Shown: piece by piece, positions 15,280 through 22,313 of the stretch | Numbering within the stretch: position 1 is the first letter of the stretch | How the letters are laid out: each line of letters opens with the position of its first letter | Source: a virus | Virus record (IMG/VR): IMGVR_UViG_3300042934_000156 | Coordinates: 1 to 50,028 of that record | DNA length: 50,028 nucleotides | Direction: 5' to 3' (one strand) | Program-made: the position numbers and the translations under genes | Notes under the pieces: model-generated | Database searches by the model: none | The model's input: only the letters and a program-made list of their open reading frames with translations | What the model was told of the DNA's origin: nothing

Positions 15280-15869
15280 GCACTCAACTCCCTTATCATG
15301 TTCGTATCGATGTACTGATCTACCCAGTACACAAAGTCCAACATCACTCCGTTACCCTGTTCGATCTCTTCTCCCCAATCGATGAACCATTGATAAGGAA
15401 TACTCTTTCTTTCTCCGTCCTTCGAGTTATCCCAAGCGGTTATAAGTTGTTTGAAGGGTAGGAAGTAAACTTTCTTGTGTGTTTCAAACTCGATGATTGC
15501 AAACTTGATTCCTTTCCAGTTCCGCATAAACTCAATTTGATGATCCTCGAAGTTCGATAAAGGGAATGATGTTTTATTCTCTGTTTTCTTAGCTTCAAAG
15601 CAGATCGCTTGTCCTTTGTATTCACCCATGAAATCGACCGTGCTTTGACCGGATGGAAAAGCGTTAACGATTCTCGGCCCTTTGCGAATAACTGTCCATG
15701 GCGTTGATACTTTCTTAATGTTGGCTATTCCCTTTGATTCGTATTGTTCACACGCTGTTATGATAAGTTTTTCTAAACCCATTCCCTTGTTGGCTTGGTT
15801 CCCTTTTCTCGGCTTCTTCGGCTTTGGTGTATTGGTTATCTTTGCAAATTCCTCTTCGGTAACTTTCAT
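15276..15869 (-). CDS. recU: RecU-like Holliday junction resolvase
   Basis: The 197-residue protein contains the RecU signature: GKGMGLEK-like N-terminus (NKGMGLEKLI), then PSGQSTVDFMG, FEAKKTENKTSFPLS and DHQIEFM, carrying the acidic and Lys metal-site residues of this PD-(D/E)XK nuclease. RecU resolves recombination intermediates and is a Firmicute hallmark. In the phage it likely debranches concatemers before packaging and works with the ERF protein. ATG 15869 overlaps the previous stop. Confidence 0.9.
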   Translation of the reverse strand: MKVTEEEFAKITNTPKPKKPRKGNQANKGMGLEKLIITACEQYESKGIANIKKVSTPWTVIRKGPRIVNAFPSGQSTVDFMGEYKGQAICFEAKKTENKTSFPLSNFEDHQIEFMRNWKGIKFAIIEFETHKKVYFLPFKQLITAWDNSKDGERKSIPYQWFIDWGEEIEQGNGVMLDFVYWVDQYIDTNMIRELSA

Positions 15870-16033
15870 CCCGCCTCAACACTCCTTCGCGCCTCTCTGG
15901 CTTCAATGCTTTGATGGATTTGTATCCCTAATACTTCATCCTGTAACTGTTCTGCTATCTCATAGGCGTAGTTTAGGGATATATTGCGCTTGTACATGTG
16001 GTTACCGATTCTTATGTTCCACTTTGCTGTCAC
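15866..16033 (-). CDS. Small protein, 55 aa
   Basis: GTG 16033 overlaps the stop of the previous gene (GGGTGA), with GGGGCAGGAG just upstream. The product has SLNYAYEIAEQLQDEVLG and an Arg/Glu-rich helical end, and its TGA overlaps the recU ATG. Not recognised; the unbroken chain of 4-nt overlaps supports it as a real gene. Confidence 0.6.
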   Translation of the reverse strand: MTAKWNIRIGNHMYKRNISLNYAYEIAEQLQDEVLGIQIHQSIEAREARRSVEAG

Positions 16034-16161
16034 CCTCCTGCCCCTTTCAGGTGTTTATCCATTTCATCTTTCGTCATGCGATATGAGGTTACGGGACTAT
16101 TGGCGGGCTCGTGGAATATCTTTCTGTTGGGTACTGGTTTGCTGTATTTGGAGAGTTTCAT
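16030..16161 (-). CDS. Small basic protein, 43 aa
   Basis: ATG 16161 overlaps the stop of the ABA-sandwich gene (ATGGAATGA). The product begins MKLSKYSKPVPNRKIFHEP. Not recognised; a longer frame upstream has no ribosome site. Confidence 0.5.
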   Translation of the reverse strand: MKLSKYSKPVPNRKIFHEPANSPVTSYRMTKDEMDKHLKGAGG

Positions 16162-16505
16162 TCCATCACCGCCAGTAGTGCGGCTCTGCAAATCGCGAGT
16201 GGAGCCGTTGAGCAAGCGTTGGACGATACATCGTCGAAGTGACAAGTCCATTGGCCCATGCTTCCATGAACGATGCTTGATTTTTCTTTATCGAAATCTC
16301 CCTTTTCAAACACTTTCCAGGCCAAGTGTATGTAGGAGGACGGTGTCCAATCACTAACGAATACTAGTTTTAAATCACTTGATTCGAACGCATCCTCTTT
16401 ATAGCCGGTCATTCGTTTATATTTCCATCCCATCACCTTTTCAGCGACTAGCGCGTCTAACTCTCTTCCCGGCACCATGGATAGGATATCTTCTCGCTTT
16501 AACAT
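16158..16505 (-). CDS. Phage ABA-sandwich domain protein
   Basis: The opening IL-x-x-VPGRELDALVAEKVMGWKY and the later FVSDWTPS and AICRAALLAV segments match the phage ABA sandwich (DUF2591-like) family, common in early regions. Biochemical role unknown. A dispersed repeat (16531-16582) lies about 25 nt upstream of its AAAGGAG ribosome site. Confidence 0.8.
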   Translation of the reverse strand: MLKREDILSMVPGRELDALVAEKVMGWKYKRMTGYKEDAFESSDLKLVFVSDWTPSSYIHLAWKVFEKGDFDKEKSSIVHGSMGQWTCHFDDVSSNACSTAPLAICRAALLAVME

Positions 16506-16530
16506 TGTTTTATCTCCTTTGGGATCATAT

Positions 16531-16582
16531 TTACGGCCTCCGCTGCGCTGAGTATTGCGGTCGGGTCGATGCAGTGCGTTAA
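16531..16582 (-). repeat. Dispersed early-junction element, copy e
   Basis: Minus strand: CTTAACGCACTGCATCGACC, CGACCGCAATACTCAGC, then GCAGCGGAGGCCGTAAATAT. It fills the gap between the zinc-ribbon gene and the ABA-sandwich gene and overlaps the last codons of the former. It is the most degenerate copy in its first third. Confidence 0.65.
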
Positions 16583-16767
16583 GTTCTTAGTTCCCATTCG
16601 TTTGTATTTCCGTTTACACAATTAGGACACAACCATCCGTATTCTTTAGATGACTTCCACCCCATCTTACGAGCAATCTTTTCGGGTCTTCTATCTGCAG
16701 GGACATCGTCCCACCTGGTACAACGTCCGCACCAAACTGTATAGTATTTTCCGATGTACCCTTGCAC
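16579..16767 (-). CDS. Zinc-ribbon protein, 62 aa
   Basis: Paired WCGRC and LCPNC motifs about 33 residues apart make a clear zinc ribbon. The GTG start (16767) has GGCGGG 6 nt upstream. It lies 16 nt after the cytosine methyltransferase. Specific function unknown. Confidence 0.6.
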   Translation of the reverse strand: MQGYIGKYYTVWCGRCTRWDDVPADRRPEKIARKMGWKSSKEYGWLCPNCVNGNTNEWELRT

Positions 16768-16783
16768 AATTTTCCCGCCTTTT

Positions 16784-17488
16784 TCATGCCGAAACCTTTA
16801 CTTTCAGTTGTTCCATCAGCTGCTGTCCGATGAATTCCGTAAATGCTGGCGGTATGGCCTGCGCTAGCTCTGCCCGGTTCATCCAATCAATGCCCATTGC
16901 CATGCTCCAGTAGTCCACGATCTCCTTCGCCTTCATTCCCTTTACACCGCCCGTTCCGCAAACGCTTATGAATCCTTTTGGGCTTATCCCGTTCCCGGCG
17001 CTCGGCGTTTGATCATCGTGAGGGATGTGTTCCGGTTGCATGAGATACGCATTGCTTTCGAAAAGTCTGTGCCGGTATACCTTGAGTCCGAAGTTCAAGC
17101 CGCATAACTTGATGGGATCGATTAATTCTGCACCTTCTACGTTTTCAATCACATACGGCATGTAGTGCCAGGTATTCATTTCAACGAGTAACTTTCTGAT
17201 CGGATCAATCAAATCCGGATGTTCCTTTGCCTTGTAACTTCCGTTTCTAGCCATGCCTAAACTTTGCAACTTGCTGTTTCTTTGGCATGGTGGACTAGCG
17301 TGAATAGCGTCAAAGTTTGTGGCGATCATCATTGATCCGGTTCTCAAGAACTCAACGGCGTCTGCCTGAATGAACTTAAACGGGTAATTCGGCTGCGGTT
17401 CAATATCCACGCCTACCACTTCGAACCCTGCGCGGTGATATCCCATCGAACACCCCCCCGCCTTGCAGAATAAATCTAGTATTTTCAC
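16784..17488 (-). CDS. C5-cytosine DNA methyltransferase
   Basis: The 234-residue enzyme shows motif I DLFCKAGG (5-12), motif IV with catalytic Cys68 in ASPPCQ, motif VI ENVEG (115-119), motif VIII YRHRLFES and a motif X-like AIPPAFTEFIGQQL end. It is short, with little room for a target-recognition domain, so specificity is unclear. No cognate restriction enzyme is present; self-protection against host restriction is the likely role. It is encoded near an adenine methyltransferase in the same operon. Confidence 0.9.
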   Translation of the reverse strand: MKILDLFCKAGGCSMGYHRAGFEVVGVDIEPQPNYPFKFIQADAVEFLRTGSMMIATNFDAIHASPPCQRNSKLQSLGMARNGSYKAKEHPDLIDPIRKLLVEMNTWHYMPYVIENVEGAELIDPIKLCGLNFGLKVYRHRLFESNAYLMQPEHIPHDDQTPSAGNGISPKGFISVCGTGGVKGMKAKEIVDYWSMAMGIDWMNRAELAQAIPPAFTEFIGQQLMEQLKVKVSA

Positions 17489-17491
17489 CTC

Positions 17492-17692
17492 TTACCCCTC
17501 CCTCGGCTCCCATATTAGCTTCCCAAACTCTGTTTCAATGTGATTACCTTGTCCCTTTATGTGCTGTATGACTGCGTTTATGGCTTGATTGGTCATGATT
17601 GTTTTCTTGTCGTTTAGTACTCTTGGGTTACGTCTGTTTACTGTTGCTAGGTTTATTTCATTGGTTATGGGGCTTACTGTTAGTATTTGCAT
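17492..17692 (-). CDS. Small protein, 66 aa
   Basis: ATG 17692 has GGAGG 5 nt upstream and overlaps the end of the Cys-rich gene in another frame. The product begins MQILTVSPITNEINLATVN and ends FGKLIWEPREG. It precedes the cytosine methyltransferase by 3 nt. Not recognised. Confidence 0.55.
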   Translation of the reverse strand: MQILTVSPITNEINLATVNRRNPRVLNDKKTIMTNQAINAVIQHIKGQGNHIETEFGKLIWEPREG

Positions 17693-17885
17693 TAGATCCT
17701 CCTTCGGCTTGGGCTTGTTCGGTCGTTTCGATGGCGCTACGCGCAAATTCTTTATTCTCTTGCCAGAAATCAAAGTTATCTGCATGAGGCCATTGTGGTA
17801 TAAAATTATTAAGCTGACAGTTGTTACACCATGTTTTGTTTTCCGAATGATGCCAGATGCATGTCCTACAGTTCCTATCGTTCAC
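17658..17885 (-). CDS. Cys-rich small protein, 75 aa, with repeat-encoded tail
   Basis: CRTCIWHH and CNNC motifs suggest a zinc site in the first 25 residues. From about residue 47 the frame runs through dispersed-repeat copy b (ARSAIETTEQAQAE), so the tail seems to have been acquired with the repeat. The ATG overlaps the adenine methyltransferase stop. Confidence 0.55.
   Translation of the reverse strand: MNDRNCRTCIWHHSENKTWCNNCQLNNFIPQWPHADNFDFWQENKEFARSAIETTEQAQAEGGSNANTNSKPHNQ
17701..17746 (-). repeat. Dispersed early-junction element, copy b
   Basis: Minus strand: TTTGCGCGTAGCGCCATCG, then AAACGACCGAACAAGCC, then a divergent end in which GGAGG serves as the ribosome site of the 66-residue gene. 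This copy is read as protein in the upstream gene. Confidence 0.7.
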
Positions 17886-18406
17886 GCAGATTCACCCTTT
17901 AGCACAAAATTTCCATGACGGTCTATCGTGGTGAACGAATGTTTAATCTCGCCTTTGCGAAATATGACGACAGCGTTTGGAAATGGTGCGTTTATCTTGG
18001 ATCCACCGAACCGCAAACGATGGCGTATGAACCAAACTTCGCCTTTCATGCAGTAGTCATGCCACCAAGCCGAACAAGTGCGGGATGGGACTAAGCACAC
18101 CGCGACATCTACATTTCCGTTTTGCGTTTCCTCGTATGCCTTGCGGATCCACTTTCCTATCACGCGACCATAAGGAGGATTCATCCAAACGTTACGAGTC
18201 CATTTTTGCGATAGACCGTCTTCTTCTTTCGTGAAGAATGTTTCTGCTTTTGCATTCGTCGGATCCGCACATACATCCAGAGTGAAGTGGAATAATTTAT
18301 CTAAGTTATCGTAGAAGTCCTGCGGCGTTTCCCACACTTCTGTCGTGTTCTCGATGCTGAAAAATACGCCTTGGTTGAAATTCGTTTTGTTTGCTAGTAG
18401 CGTCAT
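17882..18406 (-). CDS. Phage N6-adenine DNA methyltransferase
   Basis: The 174-residue product belongs to the phage N-6-adenine-methyltransferase family: WETPQDFYDNLDKLFHFTLD (25-44), VCADP, the catalytic NPPYG (76-80) and WWHDYC. Such enzymes usually methylate phage DNA against host restriction or affect packaging and replication signals. ATG 18406 (MTLLANKTNF) has GAGGGG 7 nt upstream, preferred over a longer frame without a site. Confidence 0.9.
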   Translation of the reverse strand: MTLLANKTNFNQGVFFSIENTTEVWETPQDFYDNLDKLFHFTLDVCADPTNAKAETFFTKEEDGLSQKWTRNVWMNPPYGRVIGKWIRKAYEETQNGNVDVAVCLVPSRTCSAWWHDYCMKGEVWFIRHRLRFGGSKINAPFPNAVVIFRKGEIKHSFTTIDRHGNFVLKGESA

Positions 18407-18434
18407 TCCCTTACCCCTCACTTTGGTATTTTCG

Positions 18435-18524
18435 TTAACCTCTTTTTGAATGAATCATAGATAGAAATAGGATGATGATAAAATTCTGTATGACTATCAC
18501 AACCAAGGAAACTTCGCTATCCAT
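18435..18524 (-). CDS. Membrane micropeptide, 29 aa
   Basis: ATG 18524 with GGAGG 8 nt upstream encodes MDSEVSL followed by one strongly hydrophobic helix (VVIVIQNFIIILFLSMI) and a basic end. The strong ribosome site makes translation likely. Function unknown; single-helix phage peptides can modulate host membrane enzymes. Confidence 0.5.
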   Translation of the reverse strand: MDSEVSLVVIVIQNFIIILFLSMIHSKRG

Positions 18525-18527
18525 TTT

Positions 18528-18617
18528 CTATTCCTCCCGTTGCTTTCTCTCCCACTCCAATTCAGCTTGTCCGATCCTTATAAACTCTTCGAAGTCCCTA
18601 TCTGCTAAATAATTCAA
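18528..18617 (-). CDS. Possible decayed paralogue of the 38-aa gene, 29 aa
   Basis: From a TTG (18617) the frame encodes YLADRDFEEFIRIGQAELEW followed by ERKQREE, closely matching the end of the 38-residue product at 18813-18929. It lacks a good ribosome site, and its upstream frame is taken over by dispersed-repeat copy c. It looks like the remnant of a small duplication. Confidence 0.4.
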   Translation of the reverse strand: MNYLADRDFEEFIRIGQAELEWERKQREE

Positions 18618-18622
18618 CCCTG

Positions 18623-18677
18623 TTACGGCTTCCGCTTCGCTGTGTATTGCGGTCGATTCGATGGCGTTACACGCTTA
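18623..18677 (-). repeat. Dispersed early-junction element, copy c
   Basis: Minus strand: TTAAGCGTGTAACGCCATCG, AATCGACCGCAATACAC, then AGCGAAGCGGAAGCCGTAA. It supplies the final S-V-stop of the Cys-rich gene and sits before the decayed paralogue. Confidence 0.7.
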
Positions 18678-18810
18678 ATTTCTCAAGACATTCATCACAT
18701 ATTGGAGGCTCAACGGGTTTACCCATGCACCCGCACATATATCCGTCACAACACATTTGCACGTTATCATCTGGCACATCGTTTTCTTTGCACTCCCAAC
18801 ATTCGTACAA
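18667..18810 (-). CDS. Cys-rich zinc protein, 47 aa
   Basis: A TTG start (18810) has GGAGG 7 nt upstream. The product contains YECWECKEND, CCDGYMCGC and CDECLEKL, that is, eight cysteines in three clusters, consistent with one or two zinc sites. It is encoded directly after the 38-residue gene. Not recognised as a named family. Confidence 0.6.
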   Translation of the reverse strand: MYECWECKENDVPDDNVQMCCDGYMCGCMGKPVEPPICDECLEKLSV

Positions 18811-18812
18811 TT

Positions 18813-18929
18813 CTATTCCTCCGCTCTCTGCTTACGCTCCCATTCCAACTCGTCCAAGCCACGCCTTATGAATTCATCAAAGTCTCGATCTGCTAATGTG
18901 TAATCGTCGTCGGGTTGCGGTTGTCTCAT
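18813..18929 (-). CDS. Acidic small protein, 38 aa
   Basis: The ATG overlaps the stop of the upstream gene (ATGA), with GAGGTG 5 nt before it. The product is MRQPQPDDDYTLADRDFDEF followed by an amphipathic helix ending KQRAEE. A shortened copy lies at 18528-18617. Function unknown. Confidence 0.5.
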   Translation of the reverse strand: MRQPQPDDDYTLADRDFDEFIRRGLDELEWERKQRAEE

Positions 18930-19198
18930 GCTGACACCTCATCTTCCATGAGTAACTTCACATCGATTTCATTGCGCAATTGTCGAAGTGATCTCATTTT
19001 CAGTTCGTGCGCTTCTTCTTCTTTTTCTATCTCATGTCTTATTGCATCTTTCATCATGGTTGCTAATCTTATGACATTCATTTTGTTTGGATTGTTTGCA
19101 ATAAGGCTTATATACTGCCGTGTAAAGTTATTAACTTCTGCCAAGTCTGCACCACGAATTCCGGTTATCTCTTTGAATTTCTTGTATAGTGTCCTCAT
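18926..19198 (-). CDS. HTH-like early protein, 90 aa
   Basis: The N-terminal part (GADLAEVNNFTRQYISLIAN) looks like a lambda-repressor-type helix-turn-helix; the C-terminal half is a Glu/Lys/Leu coiled coil. It follows the helicase-loader cluster. It could be a small regulator; the domain call is by eye. Confidence 0.55.
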   Translation of the reverse strand: MRTLYKKFKEITGIRGADLAEVNNFTRQYISLIANNPNKMNVIRLATMMKDAIRHEIEKEEEAHELKMRSLRQLRNEIDVKLLMEDEVSA

Positions 19199-19200
19199 GC

Positions 19201-19365
19201 TTATCTATCCTCCATTAGTCGATTGGCTAGGTCGTAAACGCTTCGGTATGACTCATCTTCTTTAATCATTTCACCGGAAACATAAATGATCATAAACAGG
19301 CAGTGACGGCACATCATGTCGATAAAGTCATTGTGGTTGCACGTACACATCACTCTGACTGTCAT
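19201..19365 (-). CDS. Small Cys/His protein, 54 aa
   Basis: ATG 19365 overlaps the stop of the helicase-loader gene (ATGA), with AAGGAG directly upstream. MCTCNHNDFIDMMCRHC offers Cys and His ligands for one zinc. Not recognised. Confidence 0.5.
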   Translation of the reverse strand: MTVRVMCTCNHNDFIDMMCRHCLFMIIYVSGEMIKEDESYRSVYDLANRLMEDR

Positions 19366-20210
19366 GCTCCTTCGTCCTCTCTGAGCCTGTAGTTCATTTC
19401 CCTGCCGCCTTTCAGGATGATGCGGAAGTCCTTGCACATCTCGTTTATGCGGCTCCCAATGGCTTCGTCAATGTCGCACATTTGGTCTATGTCCCGTTCG
19501 CTCGATATCAGGACAGGTAGCTTTTCCATGTACCGATAGTTGATCACCGCAAAGGCTTGTTCGATCTGGAATGGAGTCGGTTCCTTTCTGCCTTTCCACA
19601 TGTCGTCGATGAAAAGTAAGTCAACCTTCTGCATTCGGTTTATCCGTTCTTCCGTTAGGGATAAGTCGTCTTTAATCTCGTTGAATCCCTCGACCCATGG
19701 GAAGTACAGCACCTTGATGTTCAGACTCATTAGGTCATTAGCGACCGCAGCGAGGAGATGAGTCTTTCCACTTCCGACATTTCCGAGCATACAAATGCTG
19801 TTTGAACGTGTTTCTCTTATCTTGTCGAACCCGTTGGCGTATATCCGCGCCATCTGGTATGCCTGTCGGATGCTTGCAGGTCGATTCTCTAGGCTGAATG
19901 CGTCGAAATTCTTCTTTTGGAACTCTAACGTGATCTTGCTTGTCTTAAATGTCCGCTCGATGCTTCTTTCCTCTTTGCATTCGCAGAACTTCCAAGCGTC
20001 TCGCATGATCTCCAATGTTTCGCCGTTGCGAACGATGATATCCGGGACTTTTACGATATAACCTTCTTCGTCCTTGCATTTAGGACACTTGTGAGTCGTC
20101 TTTGAGGAGGTGAATGTATTTGCTTGGGAGAACTCCTGACTTGCCGCCCGGAGTTTGTTTATCATCTCCAGCGCTTTCTCCTTGTCGAAGGGATTCTTTA
20201 GTTCCCCCAT
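19362..20210 (-). CDS. DnaC/DnaI-like helicase loader ATPase
   Basis: The AAA+ protein has an N-terminal zinc motif (CPKC ... CEC, about residues 42-78), a Walker A GNVGSGKTH (about 143-151), a Walker B VDLLFIDDMW and a sensor-like LISSERD. It would load the host replicative helicase at the phage origin. I place the start at ATG 20210 (MGELKNPF), 8 nt after GGCAGG. It overlaps the DnaD-type initiator gene by 131 nt in another frame, which is unusually long. Confidence 0.88.
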   Translation of the reverse strand: MGELKNPFDKEKALEMINKLRAASQEFSQANTFTSSKTTHKCPKCKDEEGYIVKVPDIIVRNGETLEIMRDAWKFCECKEERSIERTFKTSKITLEFQKKNFDAFSLENRPASIRQAYQMARIYANGFDKIRETRSNSICMLGNVGSGKTHLLAAVANDLMSLNIKVLYFPWVEGFNEIKDDLSLTEERINRMQKVDLLFIDDMWKGRKEPTPFQIEQAFAVINYRYMEKLPVLISSERDIDQMCDIDEAIGSRINEMCKDFRIILKGGREMNYRLREDEGA

Positions 20211-20913
20211 TTTGTTCACCTGCCTTTTCTTGTTTCCAAGGTTCGTCTATTCCGCTTGTTCTATAGCGATTCAAAATGCTTTTAACGTATGGAAGATTCC
20301 GCTTTCCGTAATAAGATGCTTCCTTCATTGCTTCTCGCACCCAAGGTTCTCCGAAGTCGTCAATCATGTCTCCGATCTTCTGACCCAATATTTCCGTCAG
20401 CATTCCGAATCCCTCAGATTCGAAAAGTTTGAACGGGTTAGGCGCAGGAGCAGTAGTATCACTTGAAACAGAAACAGAAGAAGAAACAGAAGAAGAAAGA
20501 GAAAAAGAAACGGGGTTTTGCGGTGATTCTCGGCGTTCTTCGGCGTTCTTCGGCGTTTTTGGGTAGTTGGAACCACTATCATCACCGCGTTTCGCTTTGT
20601 TAATGTACGATTGATGCTTAAACCAACTATCTTCAGGAATGGATACAACGCCTTTACCATCAACCTCATATCTAATCCATAGACCTACGGCAGCTACTTG
20701 ATTAATCGCTTCGTCAACATCCTTACTCGACACATCCAATGCTGGACACACAAGTAATTTGAATTGCCTTGCGTCACCTGTCATTCGACCCCAATCATCC
20801 ATGTGTGGTATTGACCATGTGTAAAGGAGCAAAGGGAGAATTCCGTGCTCCGATAGTTCAGCGAGTTTAATGTCAGTACTAATATCAGTACTGATGTAAC
20901 GTTTACGACTCAT
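20080..20913 (-). CDS. DnaD-domain replication initiator
   Basis: The 277-residue protein has a winged-helix-like N-terminus (about 1-110, with LPLLLYTWSIPHMDDWG and GLWIRYEVDGKG), a Ser-rich linker and a C-terminal DnaD-like module (FGEPWVREAMKEASYYGKRN, LPYVKSILNRYRTSG). This is the initiator organisation seen in Firmicute phages beside a DnaC-type loader. The origin may lie within or near this gene. ATG 20913 (MSRKRYIST) has AGGGTG 6 nt upstream. Confidence 0.8.
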   Translation of the reverse strand: MSRKRYISTDISTDIKLAELSEHGILPLLLYTWSIPHMDDWGRMTGDARQFKLLVCPALDVSSKDVDEAINQVAAVGLWIRYEVDGKGVVSIPEDSWFKHQSYINKAKRGDDSGSNYPKTPKNAEERRESPQNPVSFSLSSSVSSSVSVSSDTTAPAPNPFKLFESEGFGMLTEILGQKIGDMIDDFGEPWVREAMKEASYYGKRNLPYVKSILNRYRTSGIDEPWKQEKAGEQNGGTKESLRQGESAGDDKQTPGGKSGVLPSKYIHLLKDDSQVS

Positions 20914-21706
20914 CTGAATCACCCTTACCTTCGTGATCATTAATGAATCTTTCCATTTCGAACTGAAAATCAGTCCAATTTTTAACGCTTTTAGAGAATG
21001 ACGTTAAACTATCTTTTGATGCGCCAAGCAAGTACGCTTTTTCGTATAAAGAGATTGCAATGTGAGGATTTACATAATGCAATCTGTTTTTGAGTATTCC
21101 CCGTAGATAATACAAATCTTTTAAGTATGGTTTTTTTTCGGCAGCCTGGTTGAAAGATAGAATTCGTTCTACTTTCTTCCAAGCTTCTTCAACTGATGAT
21201 TGAATCGGCTTATCATCTTTGAATTTTAGATACTGACTGGCCGACGTTTCTATTGCATCCAAAACACTGTTTAGTCCGTGTTTTTTTAATAACTTTCGCA
21301 TTCCCTTCTTACCGTTCTCGTTTAGAGAATAAGTATCGTTCAAAACGTCTGACCACTTTTTCAATGCGAAATTTAGCTTGTCTTCTTCGATCGACATTAA
21401 TCCTTCGCGCCATTGCATCATCATTTCTAGCTGTAATCTCTTTTCGTTTAACTCCTGCAACTGCTTCTTTTGTTTCTCCATCATCGTATTGTCATCCAGC
21501 AAGGTAGCTTTCTTACCTGAATTACAGTCGAAGCACGAGGTTAACAGGTTGGTCATGCCGTTGTTTCCTCCGGCAGCTACGGGCTTAATGTGATCGACGT
21601 TGAGAATTACGTCAGGCGCTGACTTACCGCAATACTGACACTTGAATGAATCTCGCTTGAACACTTCAAAACGAACTTTCTTAGATATTGGTTTTCTCTC
21701 GGACAT
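20903..21706 (-). CDS. HNH endonuclease domain protein, 267 aa
   Basis: An N-terminal HNH module (FKRDSFKCQYCGKSAPDVIL, VDHIKPVAAGG, LTSCFDCNSGK, about residues 14-65) is fused to a long helical C-terminal region of about 200 residues. The nuclease fold is clear, but the large helical tail and position before the initiator gene suggest a replication or recombination partner rather than a simple homing enzyme. It overlaps the initiator gene by 11 nt. Confidence 0.75.
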   Translation of the reverse strand: MSERKPISKKVRFEVFKRDSFKCQYCGKSAPDVILNVDHIKPVAAGGNNGMTNLLTSCFDCNSGKKATLLDDNTMMEKQKKQLQELNEKRLQLEMMMQWREGLMSIEEDKLNFALKKWSDVLNDTYSLNENGKKGMRKLLKKHGLNSVLDAIETSASQYLKFKDDKPIQSSVEEAWKKVERILSFNQAAEKKPYLKDLYYLRGILKNRLHYVNPHIAISLYEKAYLLGASKDSLTSFSKSVKNWTDFQFEMERFINDHEGKGDSDES

Positions 21707-21709
21707 TCC

Positions 21710-21898
21710 TCACACCGCCTTGCGGCTTTTAATGTCGTACCATCTGTTCTGGCAGGAATACATCGTGCGGCTTAACTTAACGGATGCTTCTCGGAACAGC
21801 TCAGTCGTCTTTTTCCTATCCTTCAATCCTTCGTTCATGATCTTGTCGAGGGTCTTTTCTTCCTCGGAAGTCCATGCGTGGTAGAAATACTTTGTCAT
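21710..21898 (-). CDS. Small Myb/HTH-like protein, 62 aa
   Basis: The product contains AWTSEEEKTLDKIMNEGL and later SCQNRWYDIKSRKAV, a spacing of tryptophans and helices like a single SANT/Myb-type repeat, so DNA binding is likely. ATG 21898 has GGAGG 8 nt upstream. It is divergent from the ribbon-helix-helix gene at 22022, and the repeat operators lie between them. Confidence 0.6.
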   Translation of the reverse strand: MTKYFYHAWTSEEEKTLDKIMNEGLKDRKKTTELFREASVKLSRTMYSCQNRWYDIKSRKAV

Positions 21899-21940
21899 GA
21901 CCTCAACCTCCAATGTTTATATTCATCACTCTATCATACT

Positions 21941-22002
21941 TCGTGGTATATTGTAATACTTTGTGGTAAATAAGTATAAGAATTATTCTTTCGTGGTATA
22001 CT
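21941..22002 (+). promoter_or_regulatory. Triple operator and extended -10 promoter
   Basis: Three near-identical 10-mers (TCGTGGTATA at 21941, TTGTGGTAAA at 21961, TCGTGGTATA at 21991) are spaced 20 and 30 bp, whole helical turns. The last contains TGGTATACT, an extended -10 on the plus strand (TATACT 21997-22002). Direct repeats of this sort are typical of ribbon-helix-helix operators, fitting autoregulation by the gene at 22022. Confidence 0.65.
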
Positions 22003-22021
22003 TCGCTTGAGGTGAGCCGAT

Positions 22022-22168
22022 TTGGAGAAGGTAGAGAAGGTTAAAACGTCAGTCAGTATTGATAAAGACGTACTGGAATTCATTCAAAAACTTGCAGATA
22101 ATGAGAGAACCAACGTATCGCATATAATCAACCGGGAATTTTTAGTGAAGATGAGAGAGGGCAAATGA
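22022..22168 (+). CDS. Ribbon-helix-helix regulator, 48 aa
   Basis: A plus-strand TTG start follows GAGGTG by 6 nt. The product has a strand (VKTSVSID) and two helices (VLEFIQKLADN, NVSHIINREFLVKM), the Arc/CopG plan. It is a one-gene transcription unit running against the early operon and ended by its own terminator. It probably represses itself and the divergent minus-strand gene through the triple repeat upstream. Confidence 0.7.
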   Translation: MEKVEKVKTSVSIDKDVLEFIQKLADNERTNVSHIINREFLVKMREGK

Positions 22169-22182
22169 ACCCTCTCTTTTTT
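22154..22182 (+). terminator. Terminator of the RHH gene
   Basis: AGAGAGGG and CCCTCTCT form an 8-bp perfect stem followed by a T-run; the TGA of the RHH gene lies in the loop. Confidence 0.85.
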
Positions 22183-22190
22183 ATGTCCGA

Positions 22191-22313
22191 CTAGTTTTTA
22201 ATCATTGAAACGATCAAGGCGATGAGCGCAGCATCCAAGAGTAGAAATGCTATCCATAGTTTCTTTCTTGGCCTATAGTATTGAATTTCTCCGGTCTCGT
22301 TTATCTCTTTCAT
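22191..22313 (-). CDS. Membrane peptide, 40 aa
   Basis: The ATG overlaps the previous stop (GGATGA), with GAGGTG 6 nt before it. The product is MKEINETGEIQYYRPRKK followed by one transmembrane helix (LWIAFLLLDAALIALIVSMI). It forms a pair with the 35-residue membrane peptide upstream. Function unknown. Confidence 0.55.
   Translation of the reverse strand: MKEINETGEIQYYRPRKKLWIAFLLLDAALIALIVSMIKN

Noticed and set aside
16614-16886. 90-residue frame overlapping the cytosine methyltransferase end and the zinc-ribbon gene
   Set aside because: It lacks a start signal and competes with two better supported genes carrying clear motifs.
20460-20560. Purine-rich and CGGCGTTCTT repeats as replication-origin iterons
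   Set aside because: They encode the Ser-rich linker and adjacent PKNAEERR part of the initiator; short in-frame codon repeats explain them, although an origin within the gene is not excluded.
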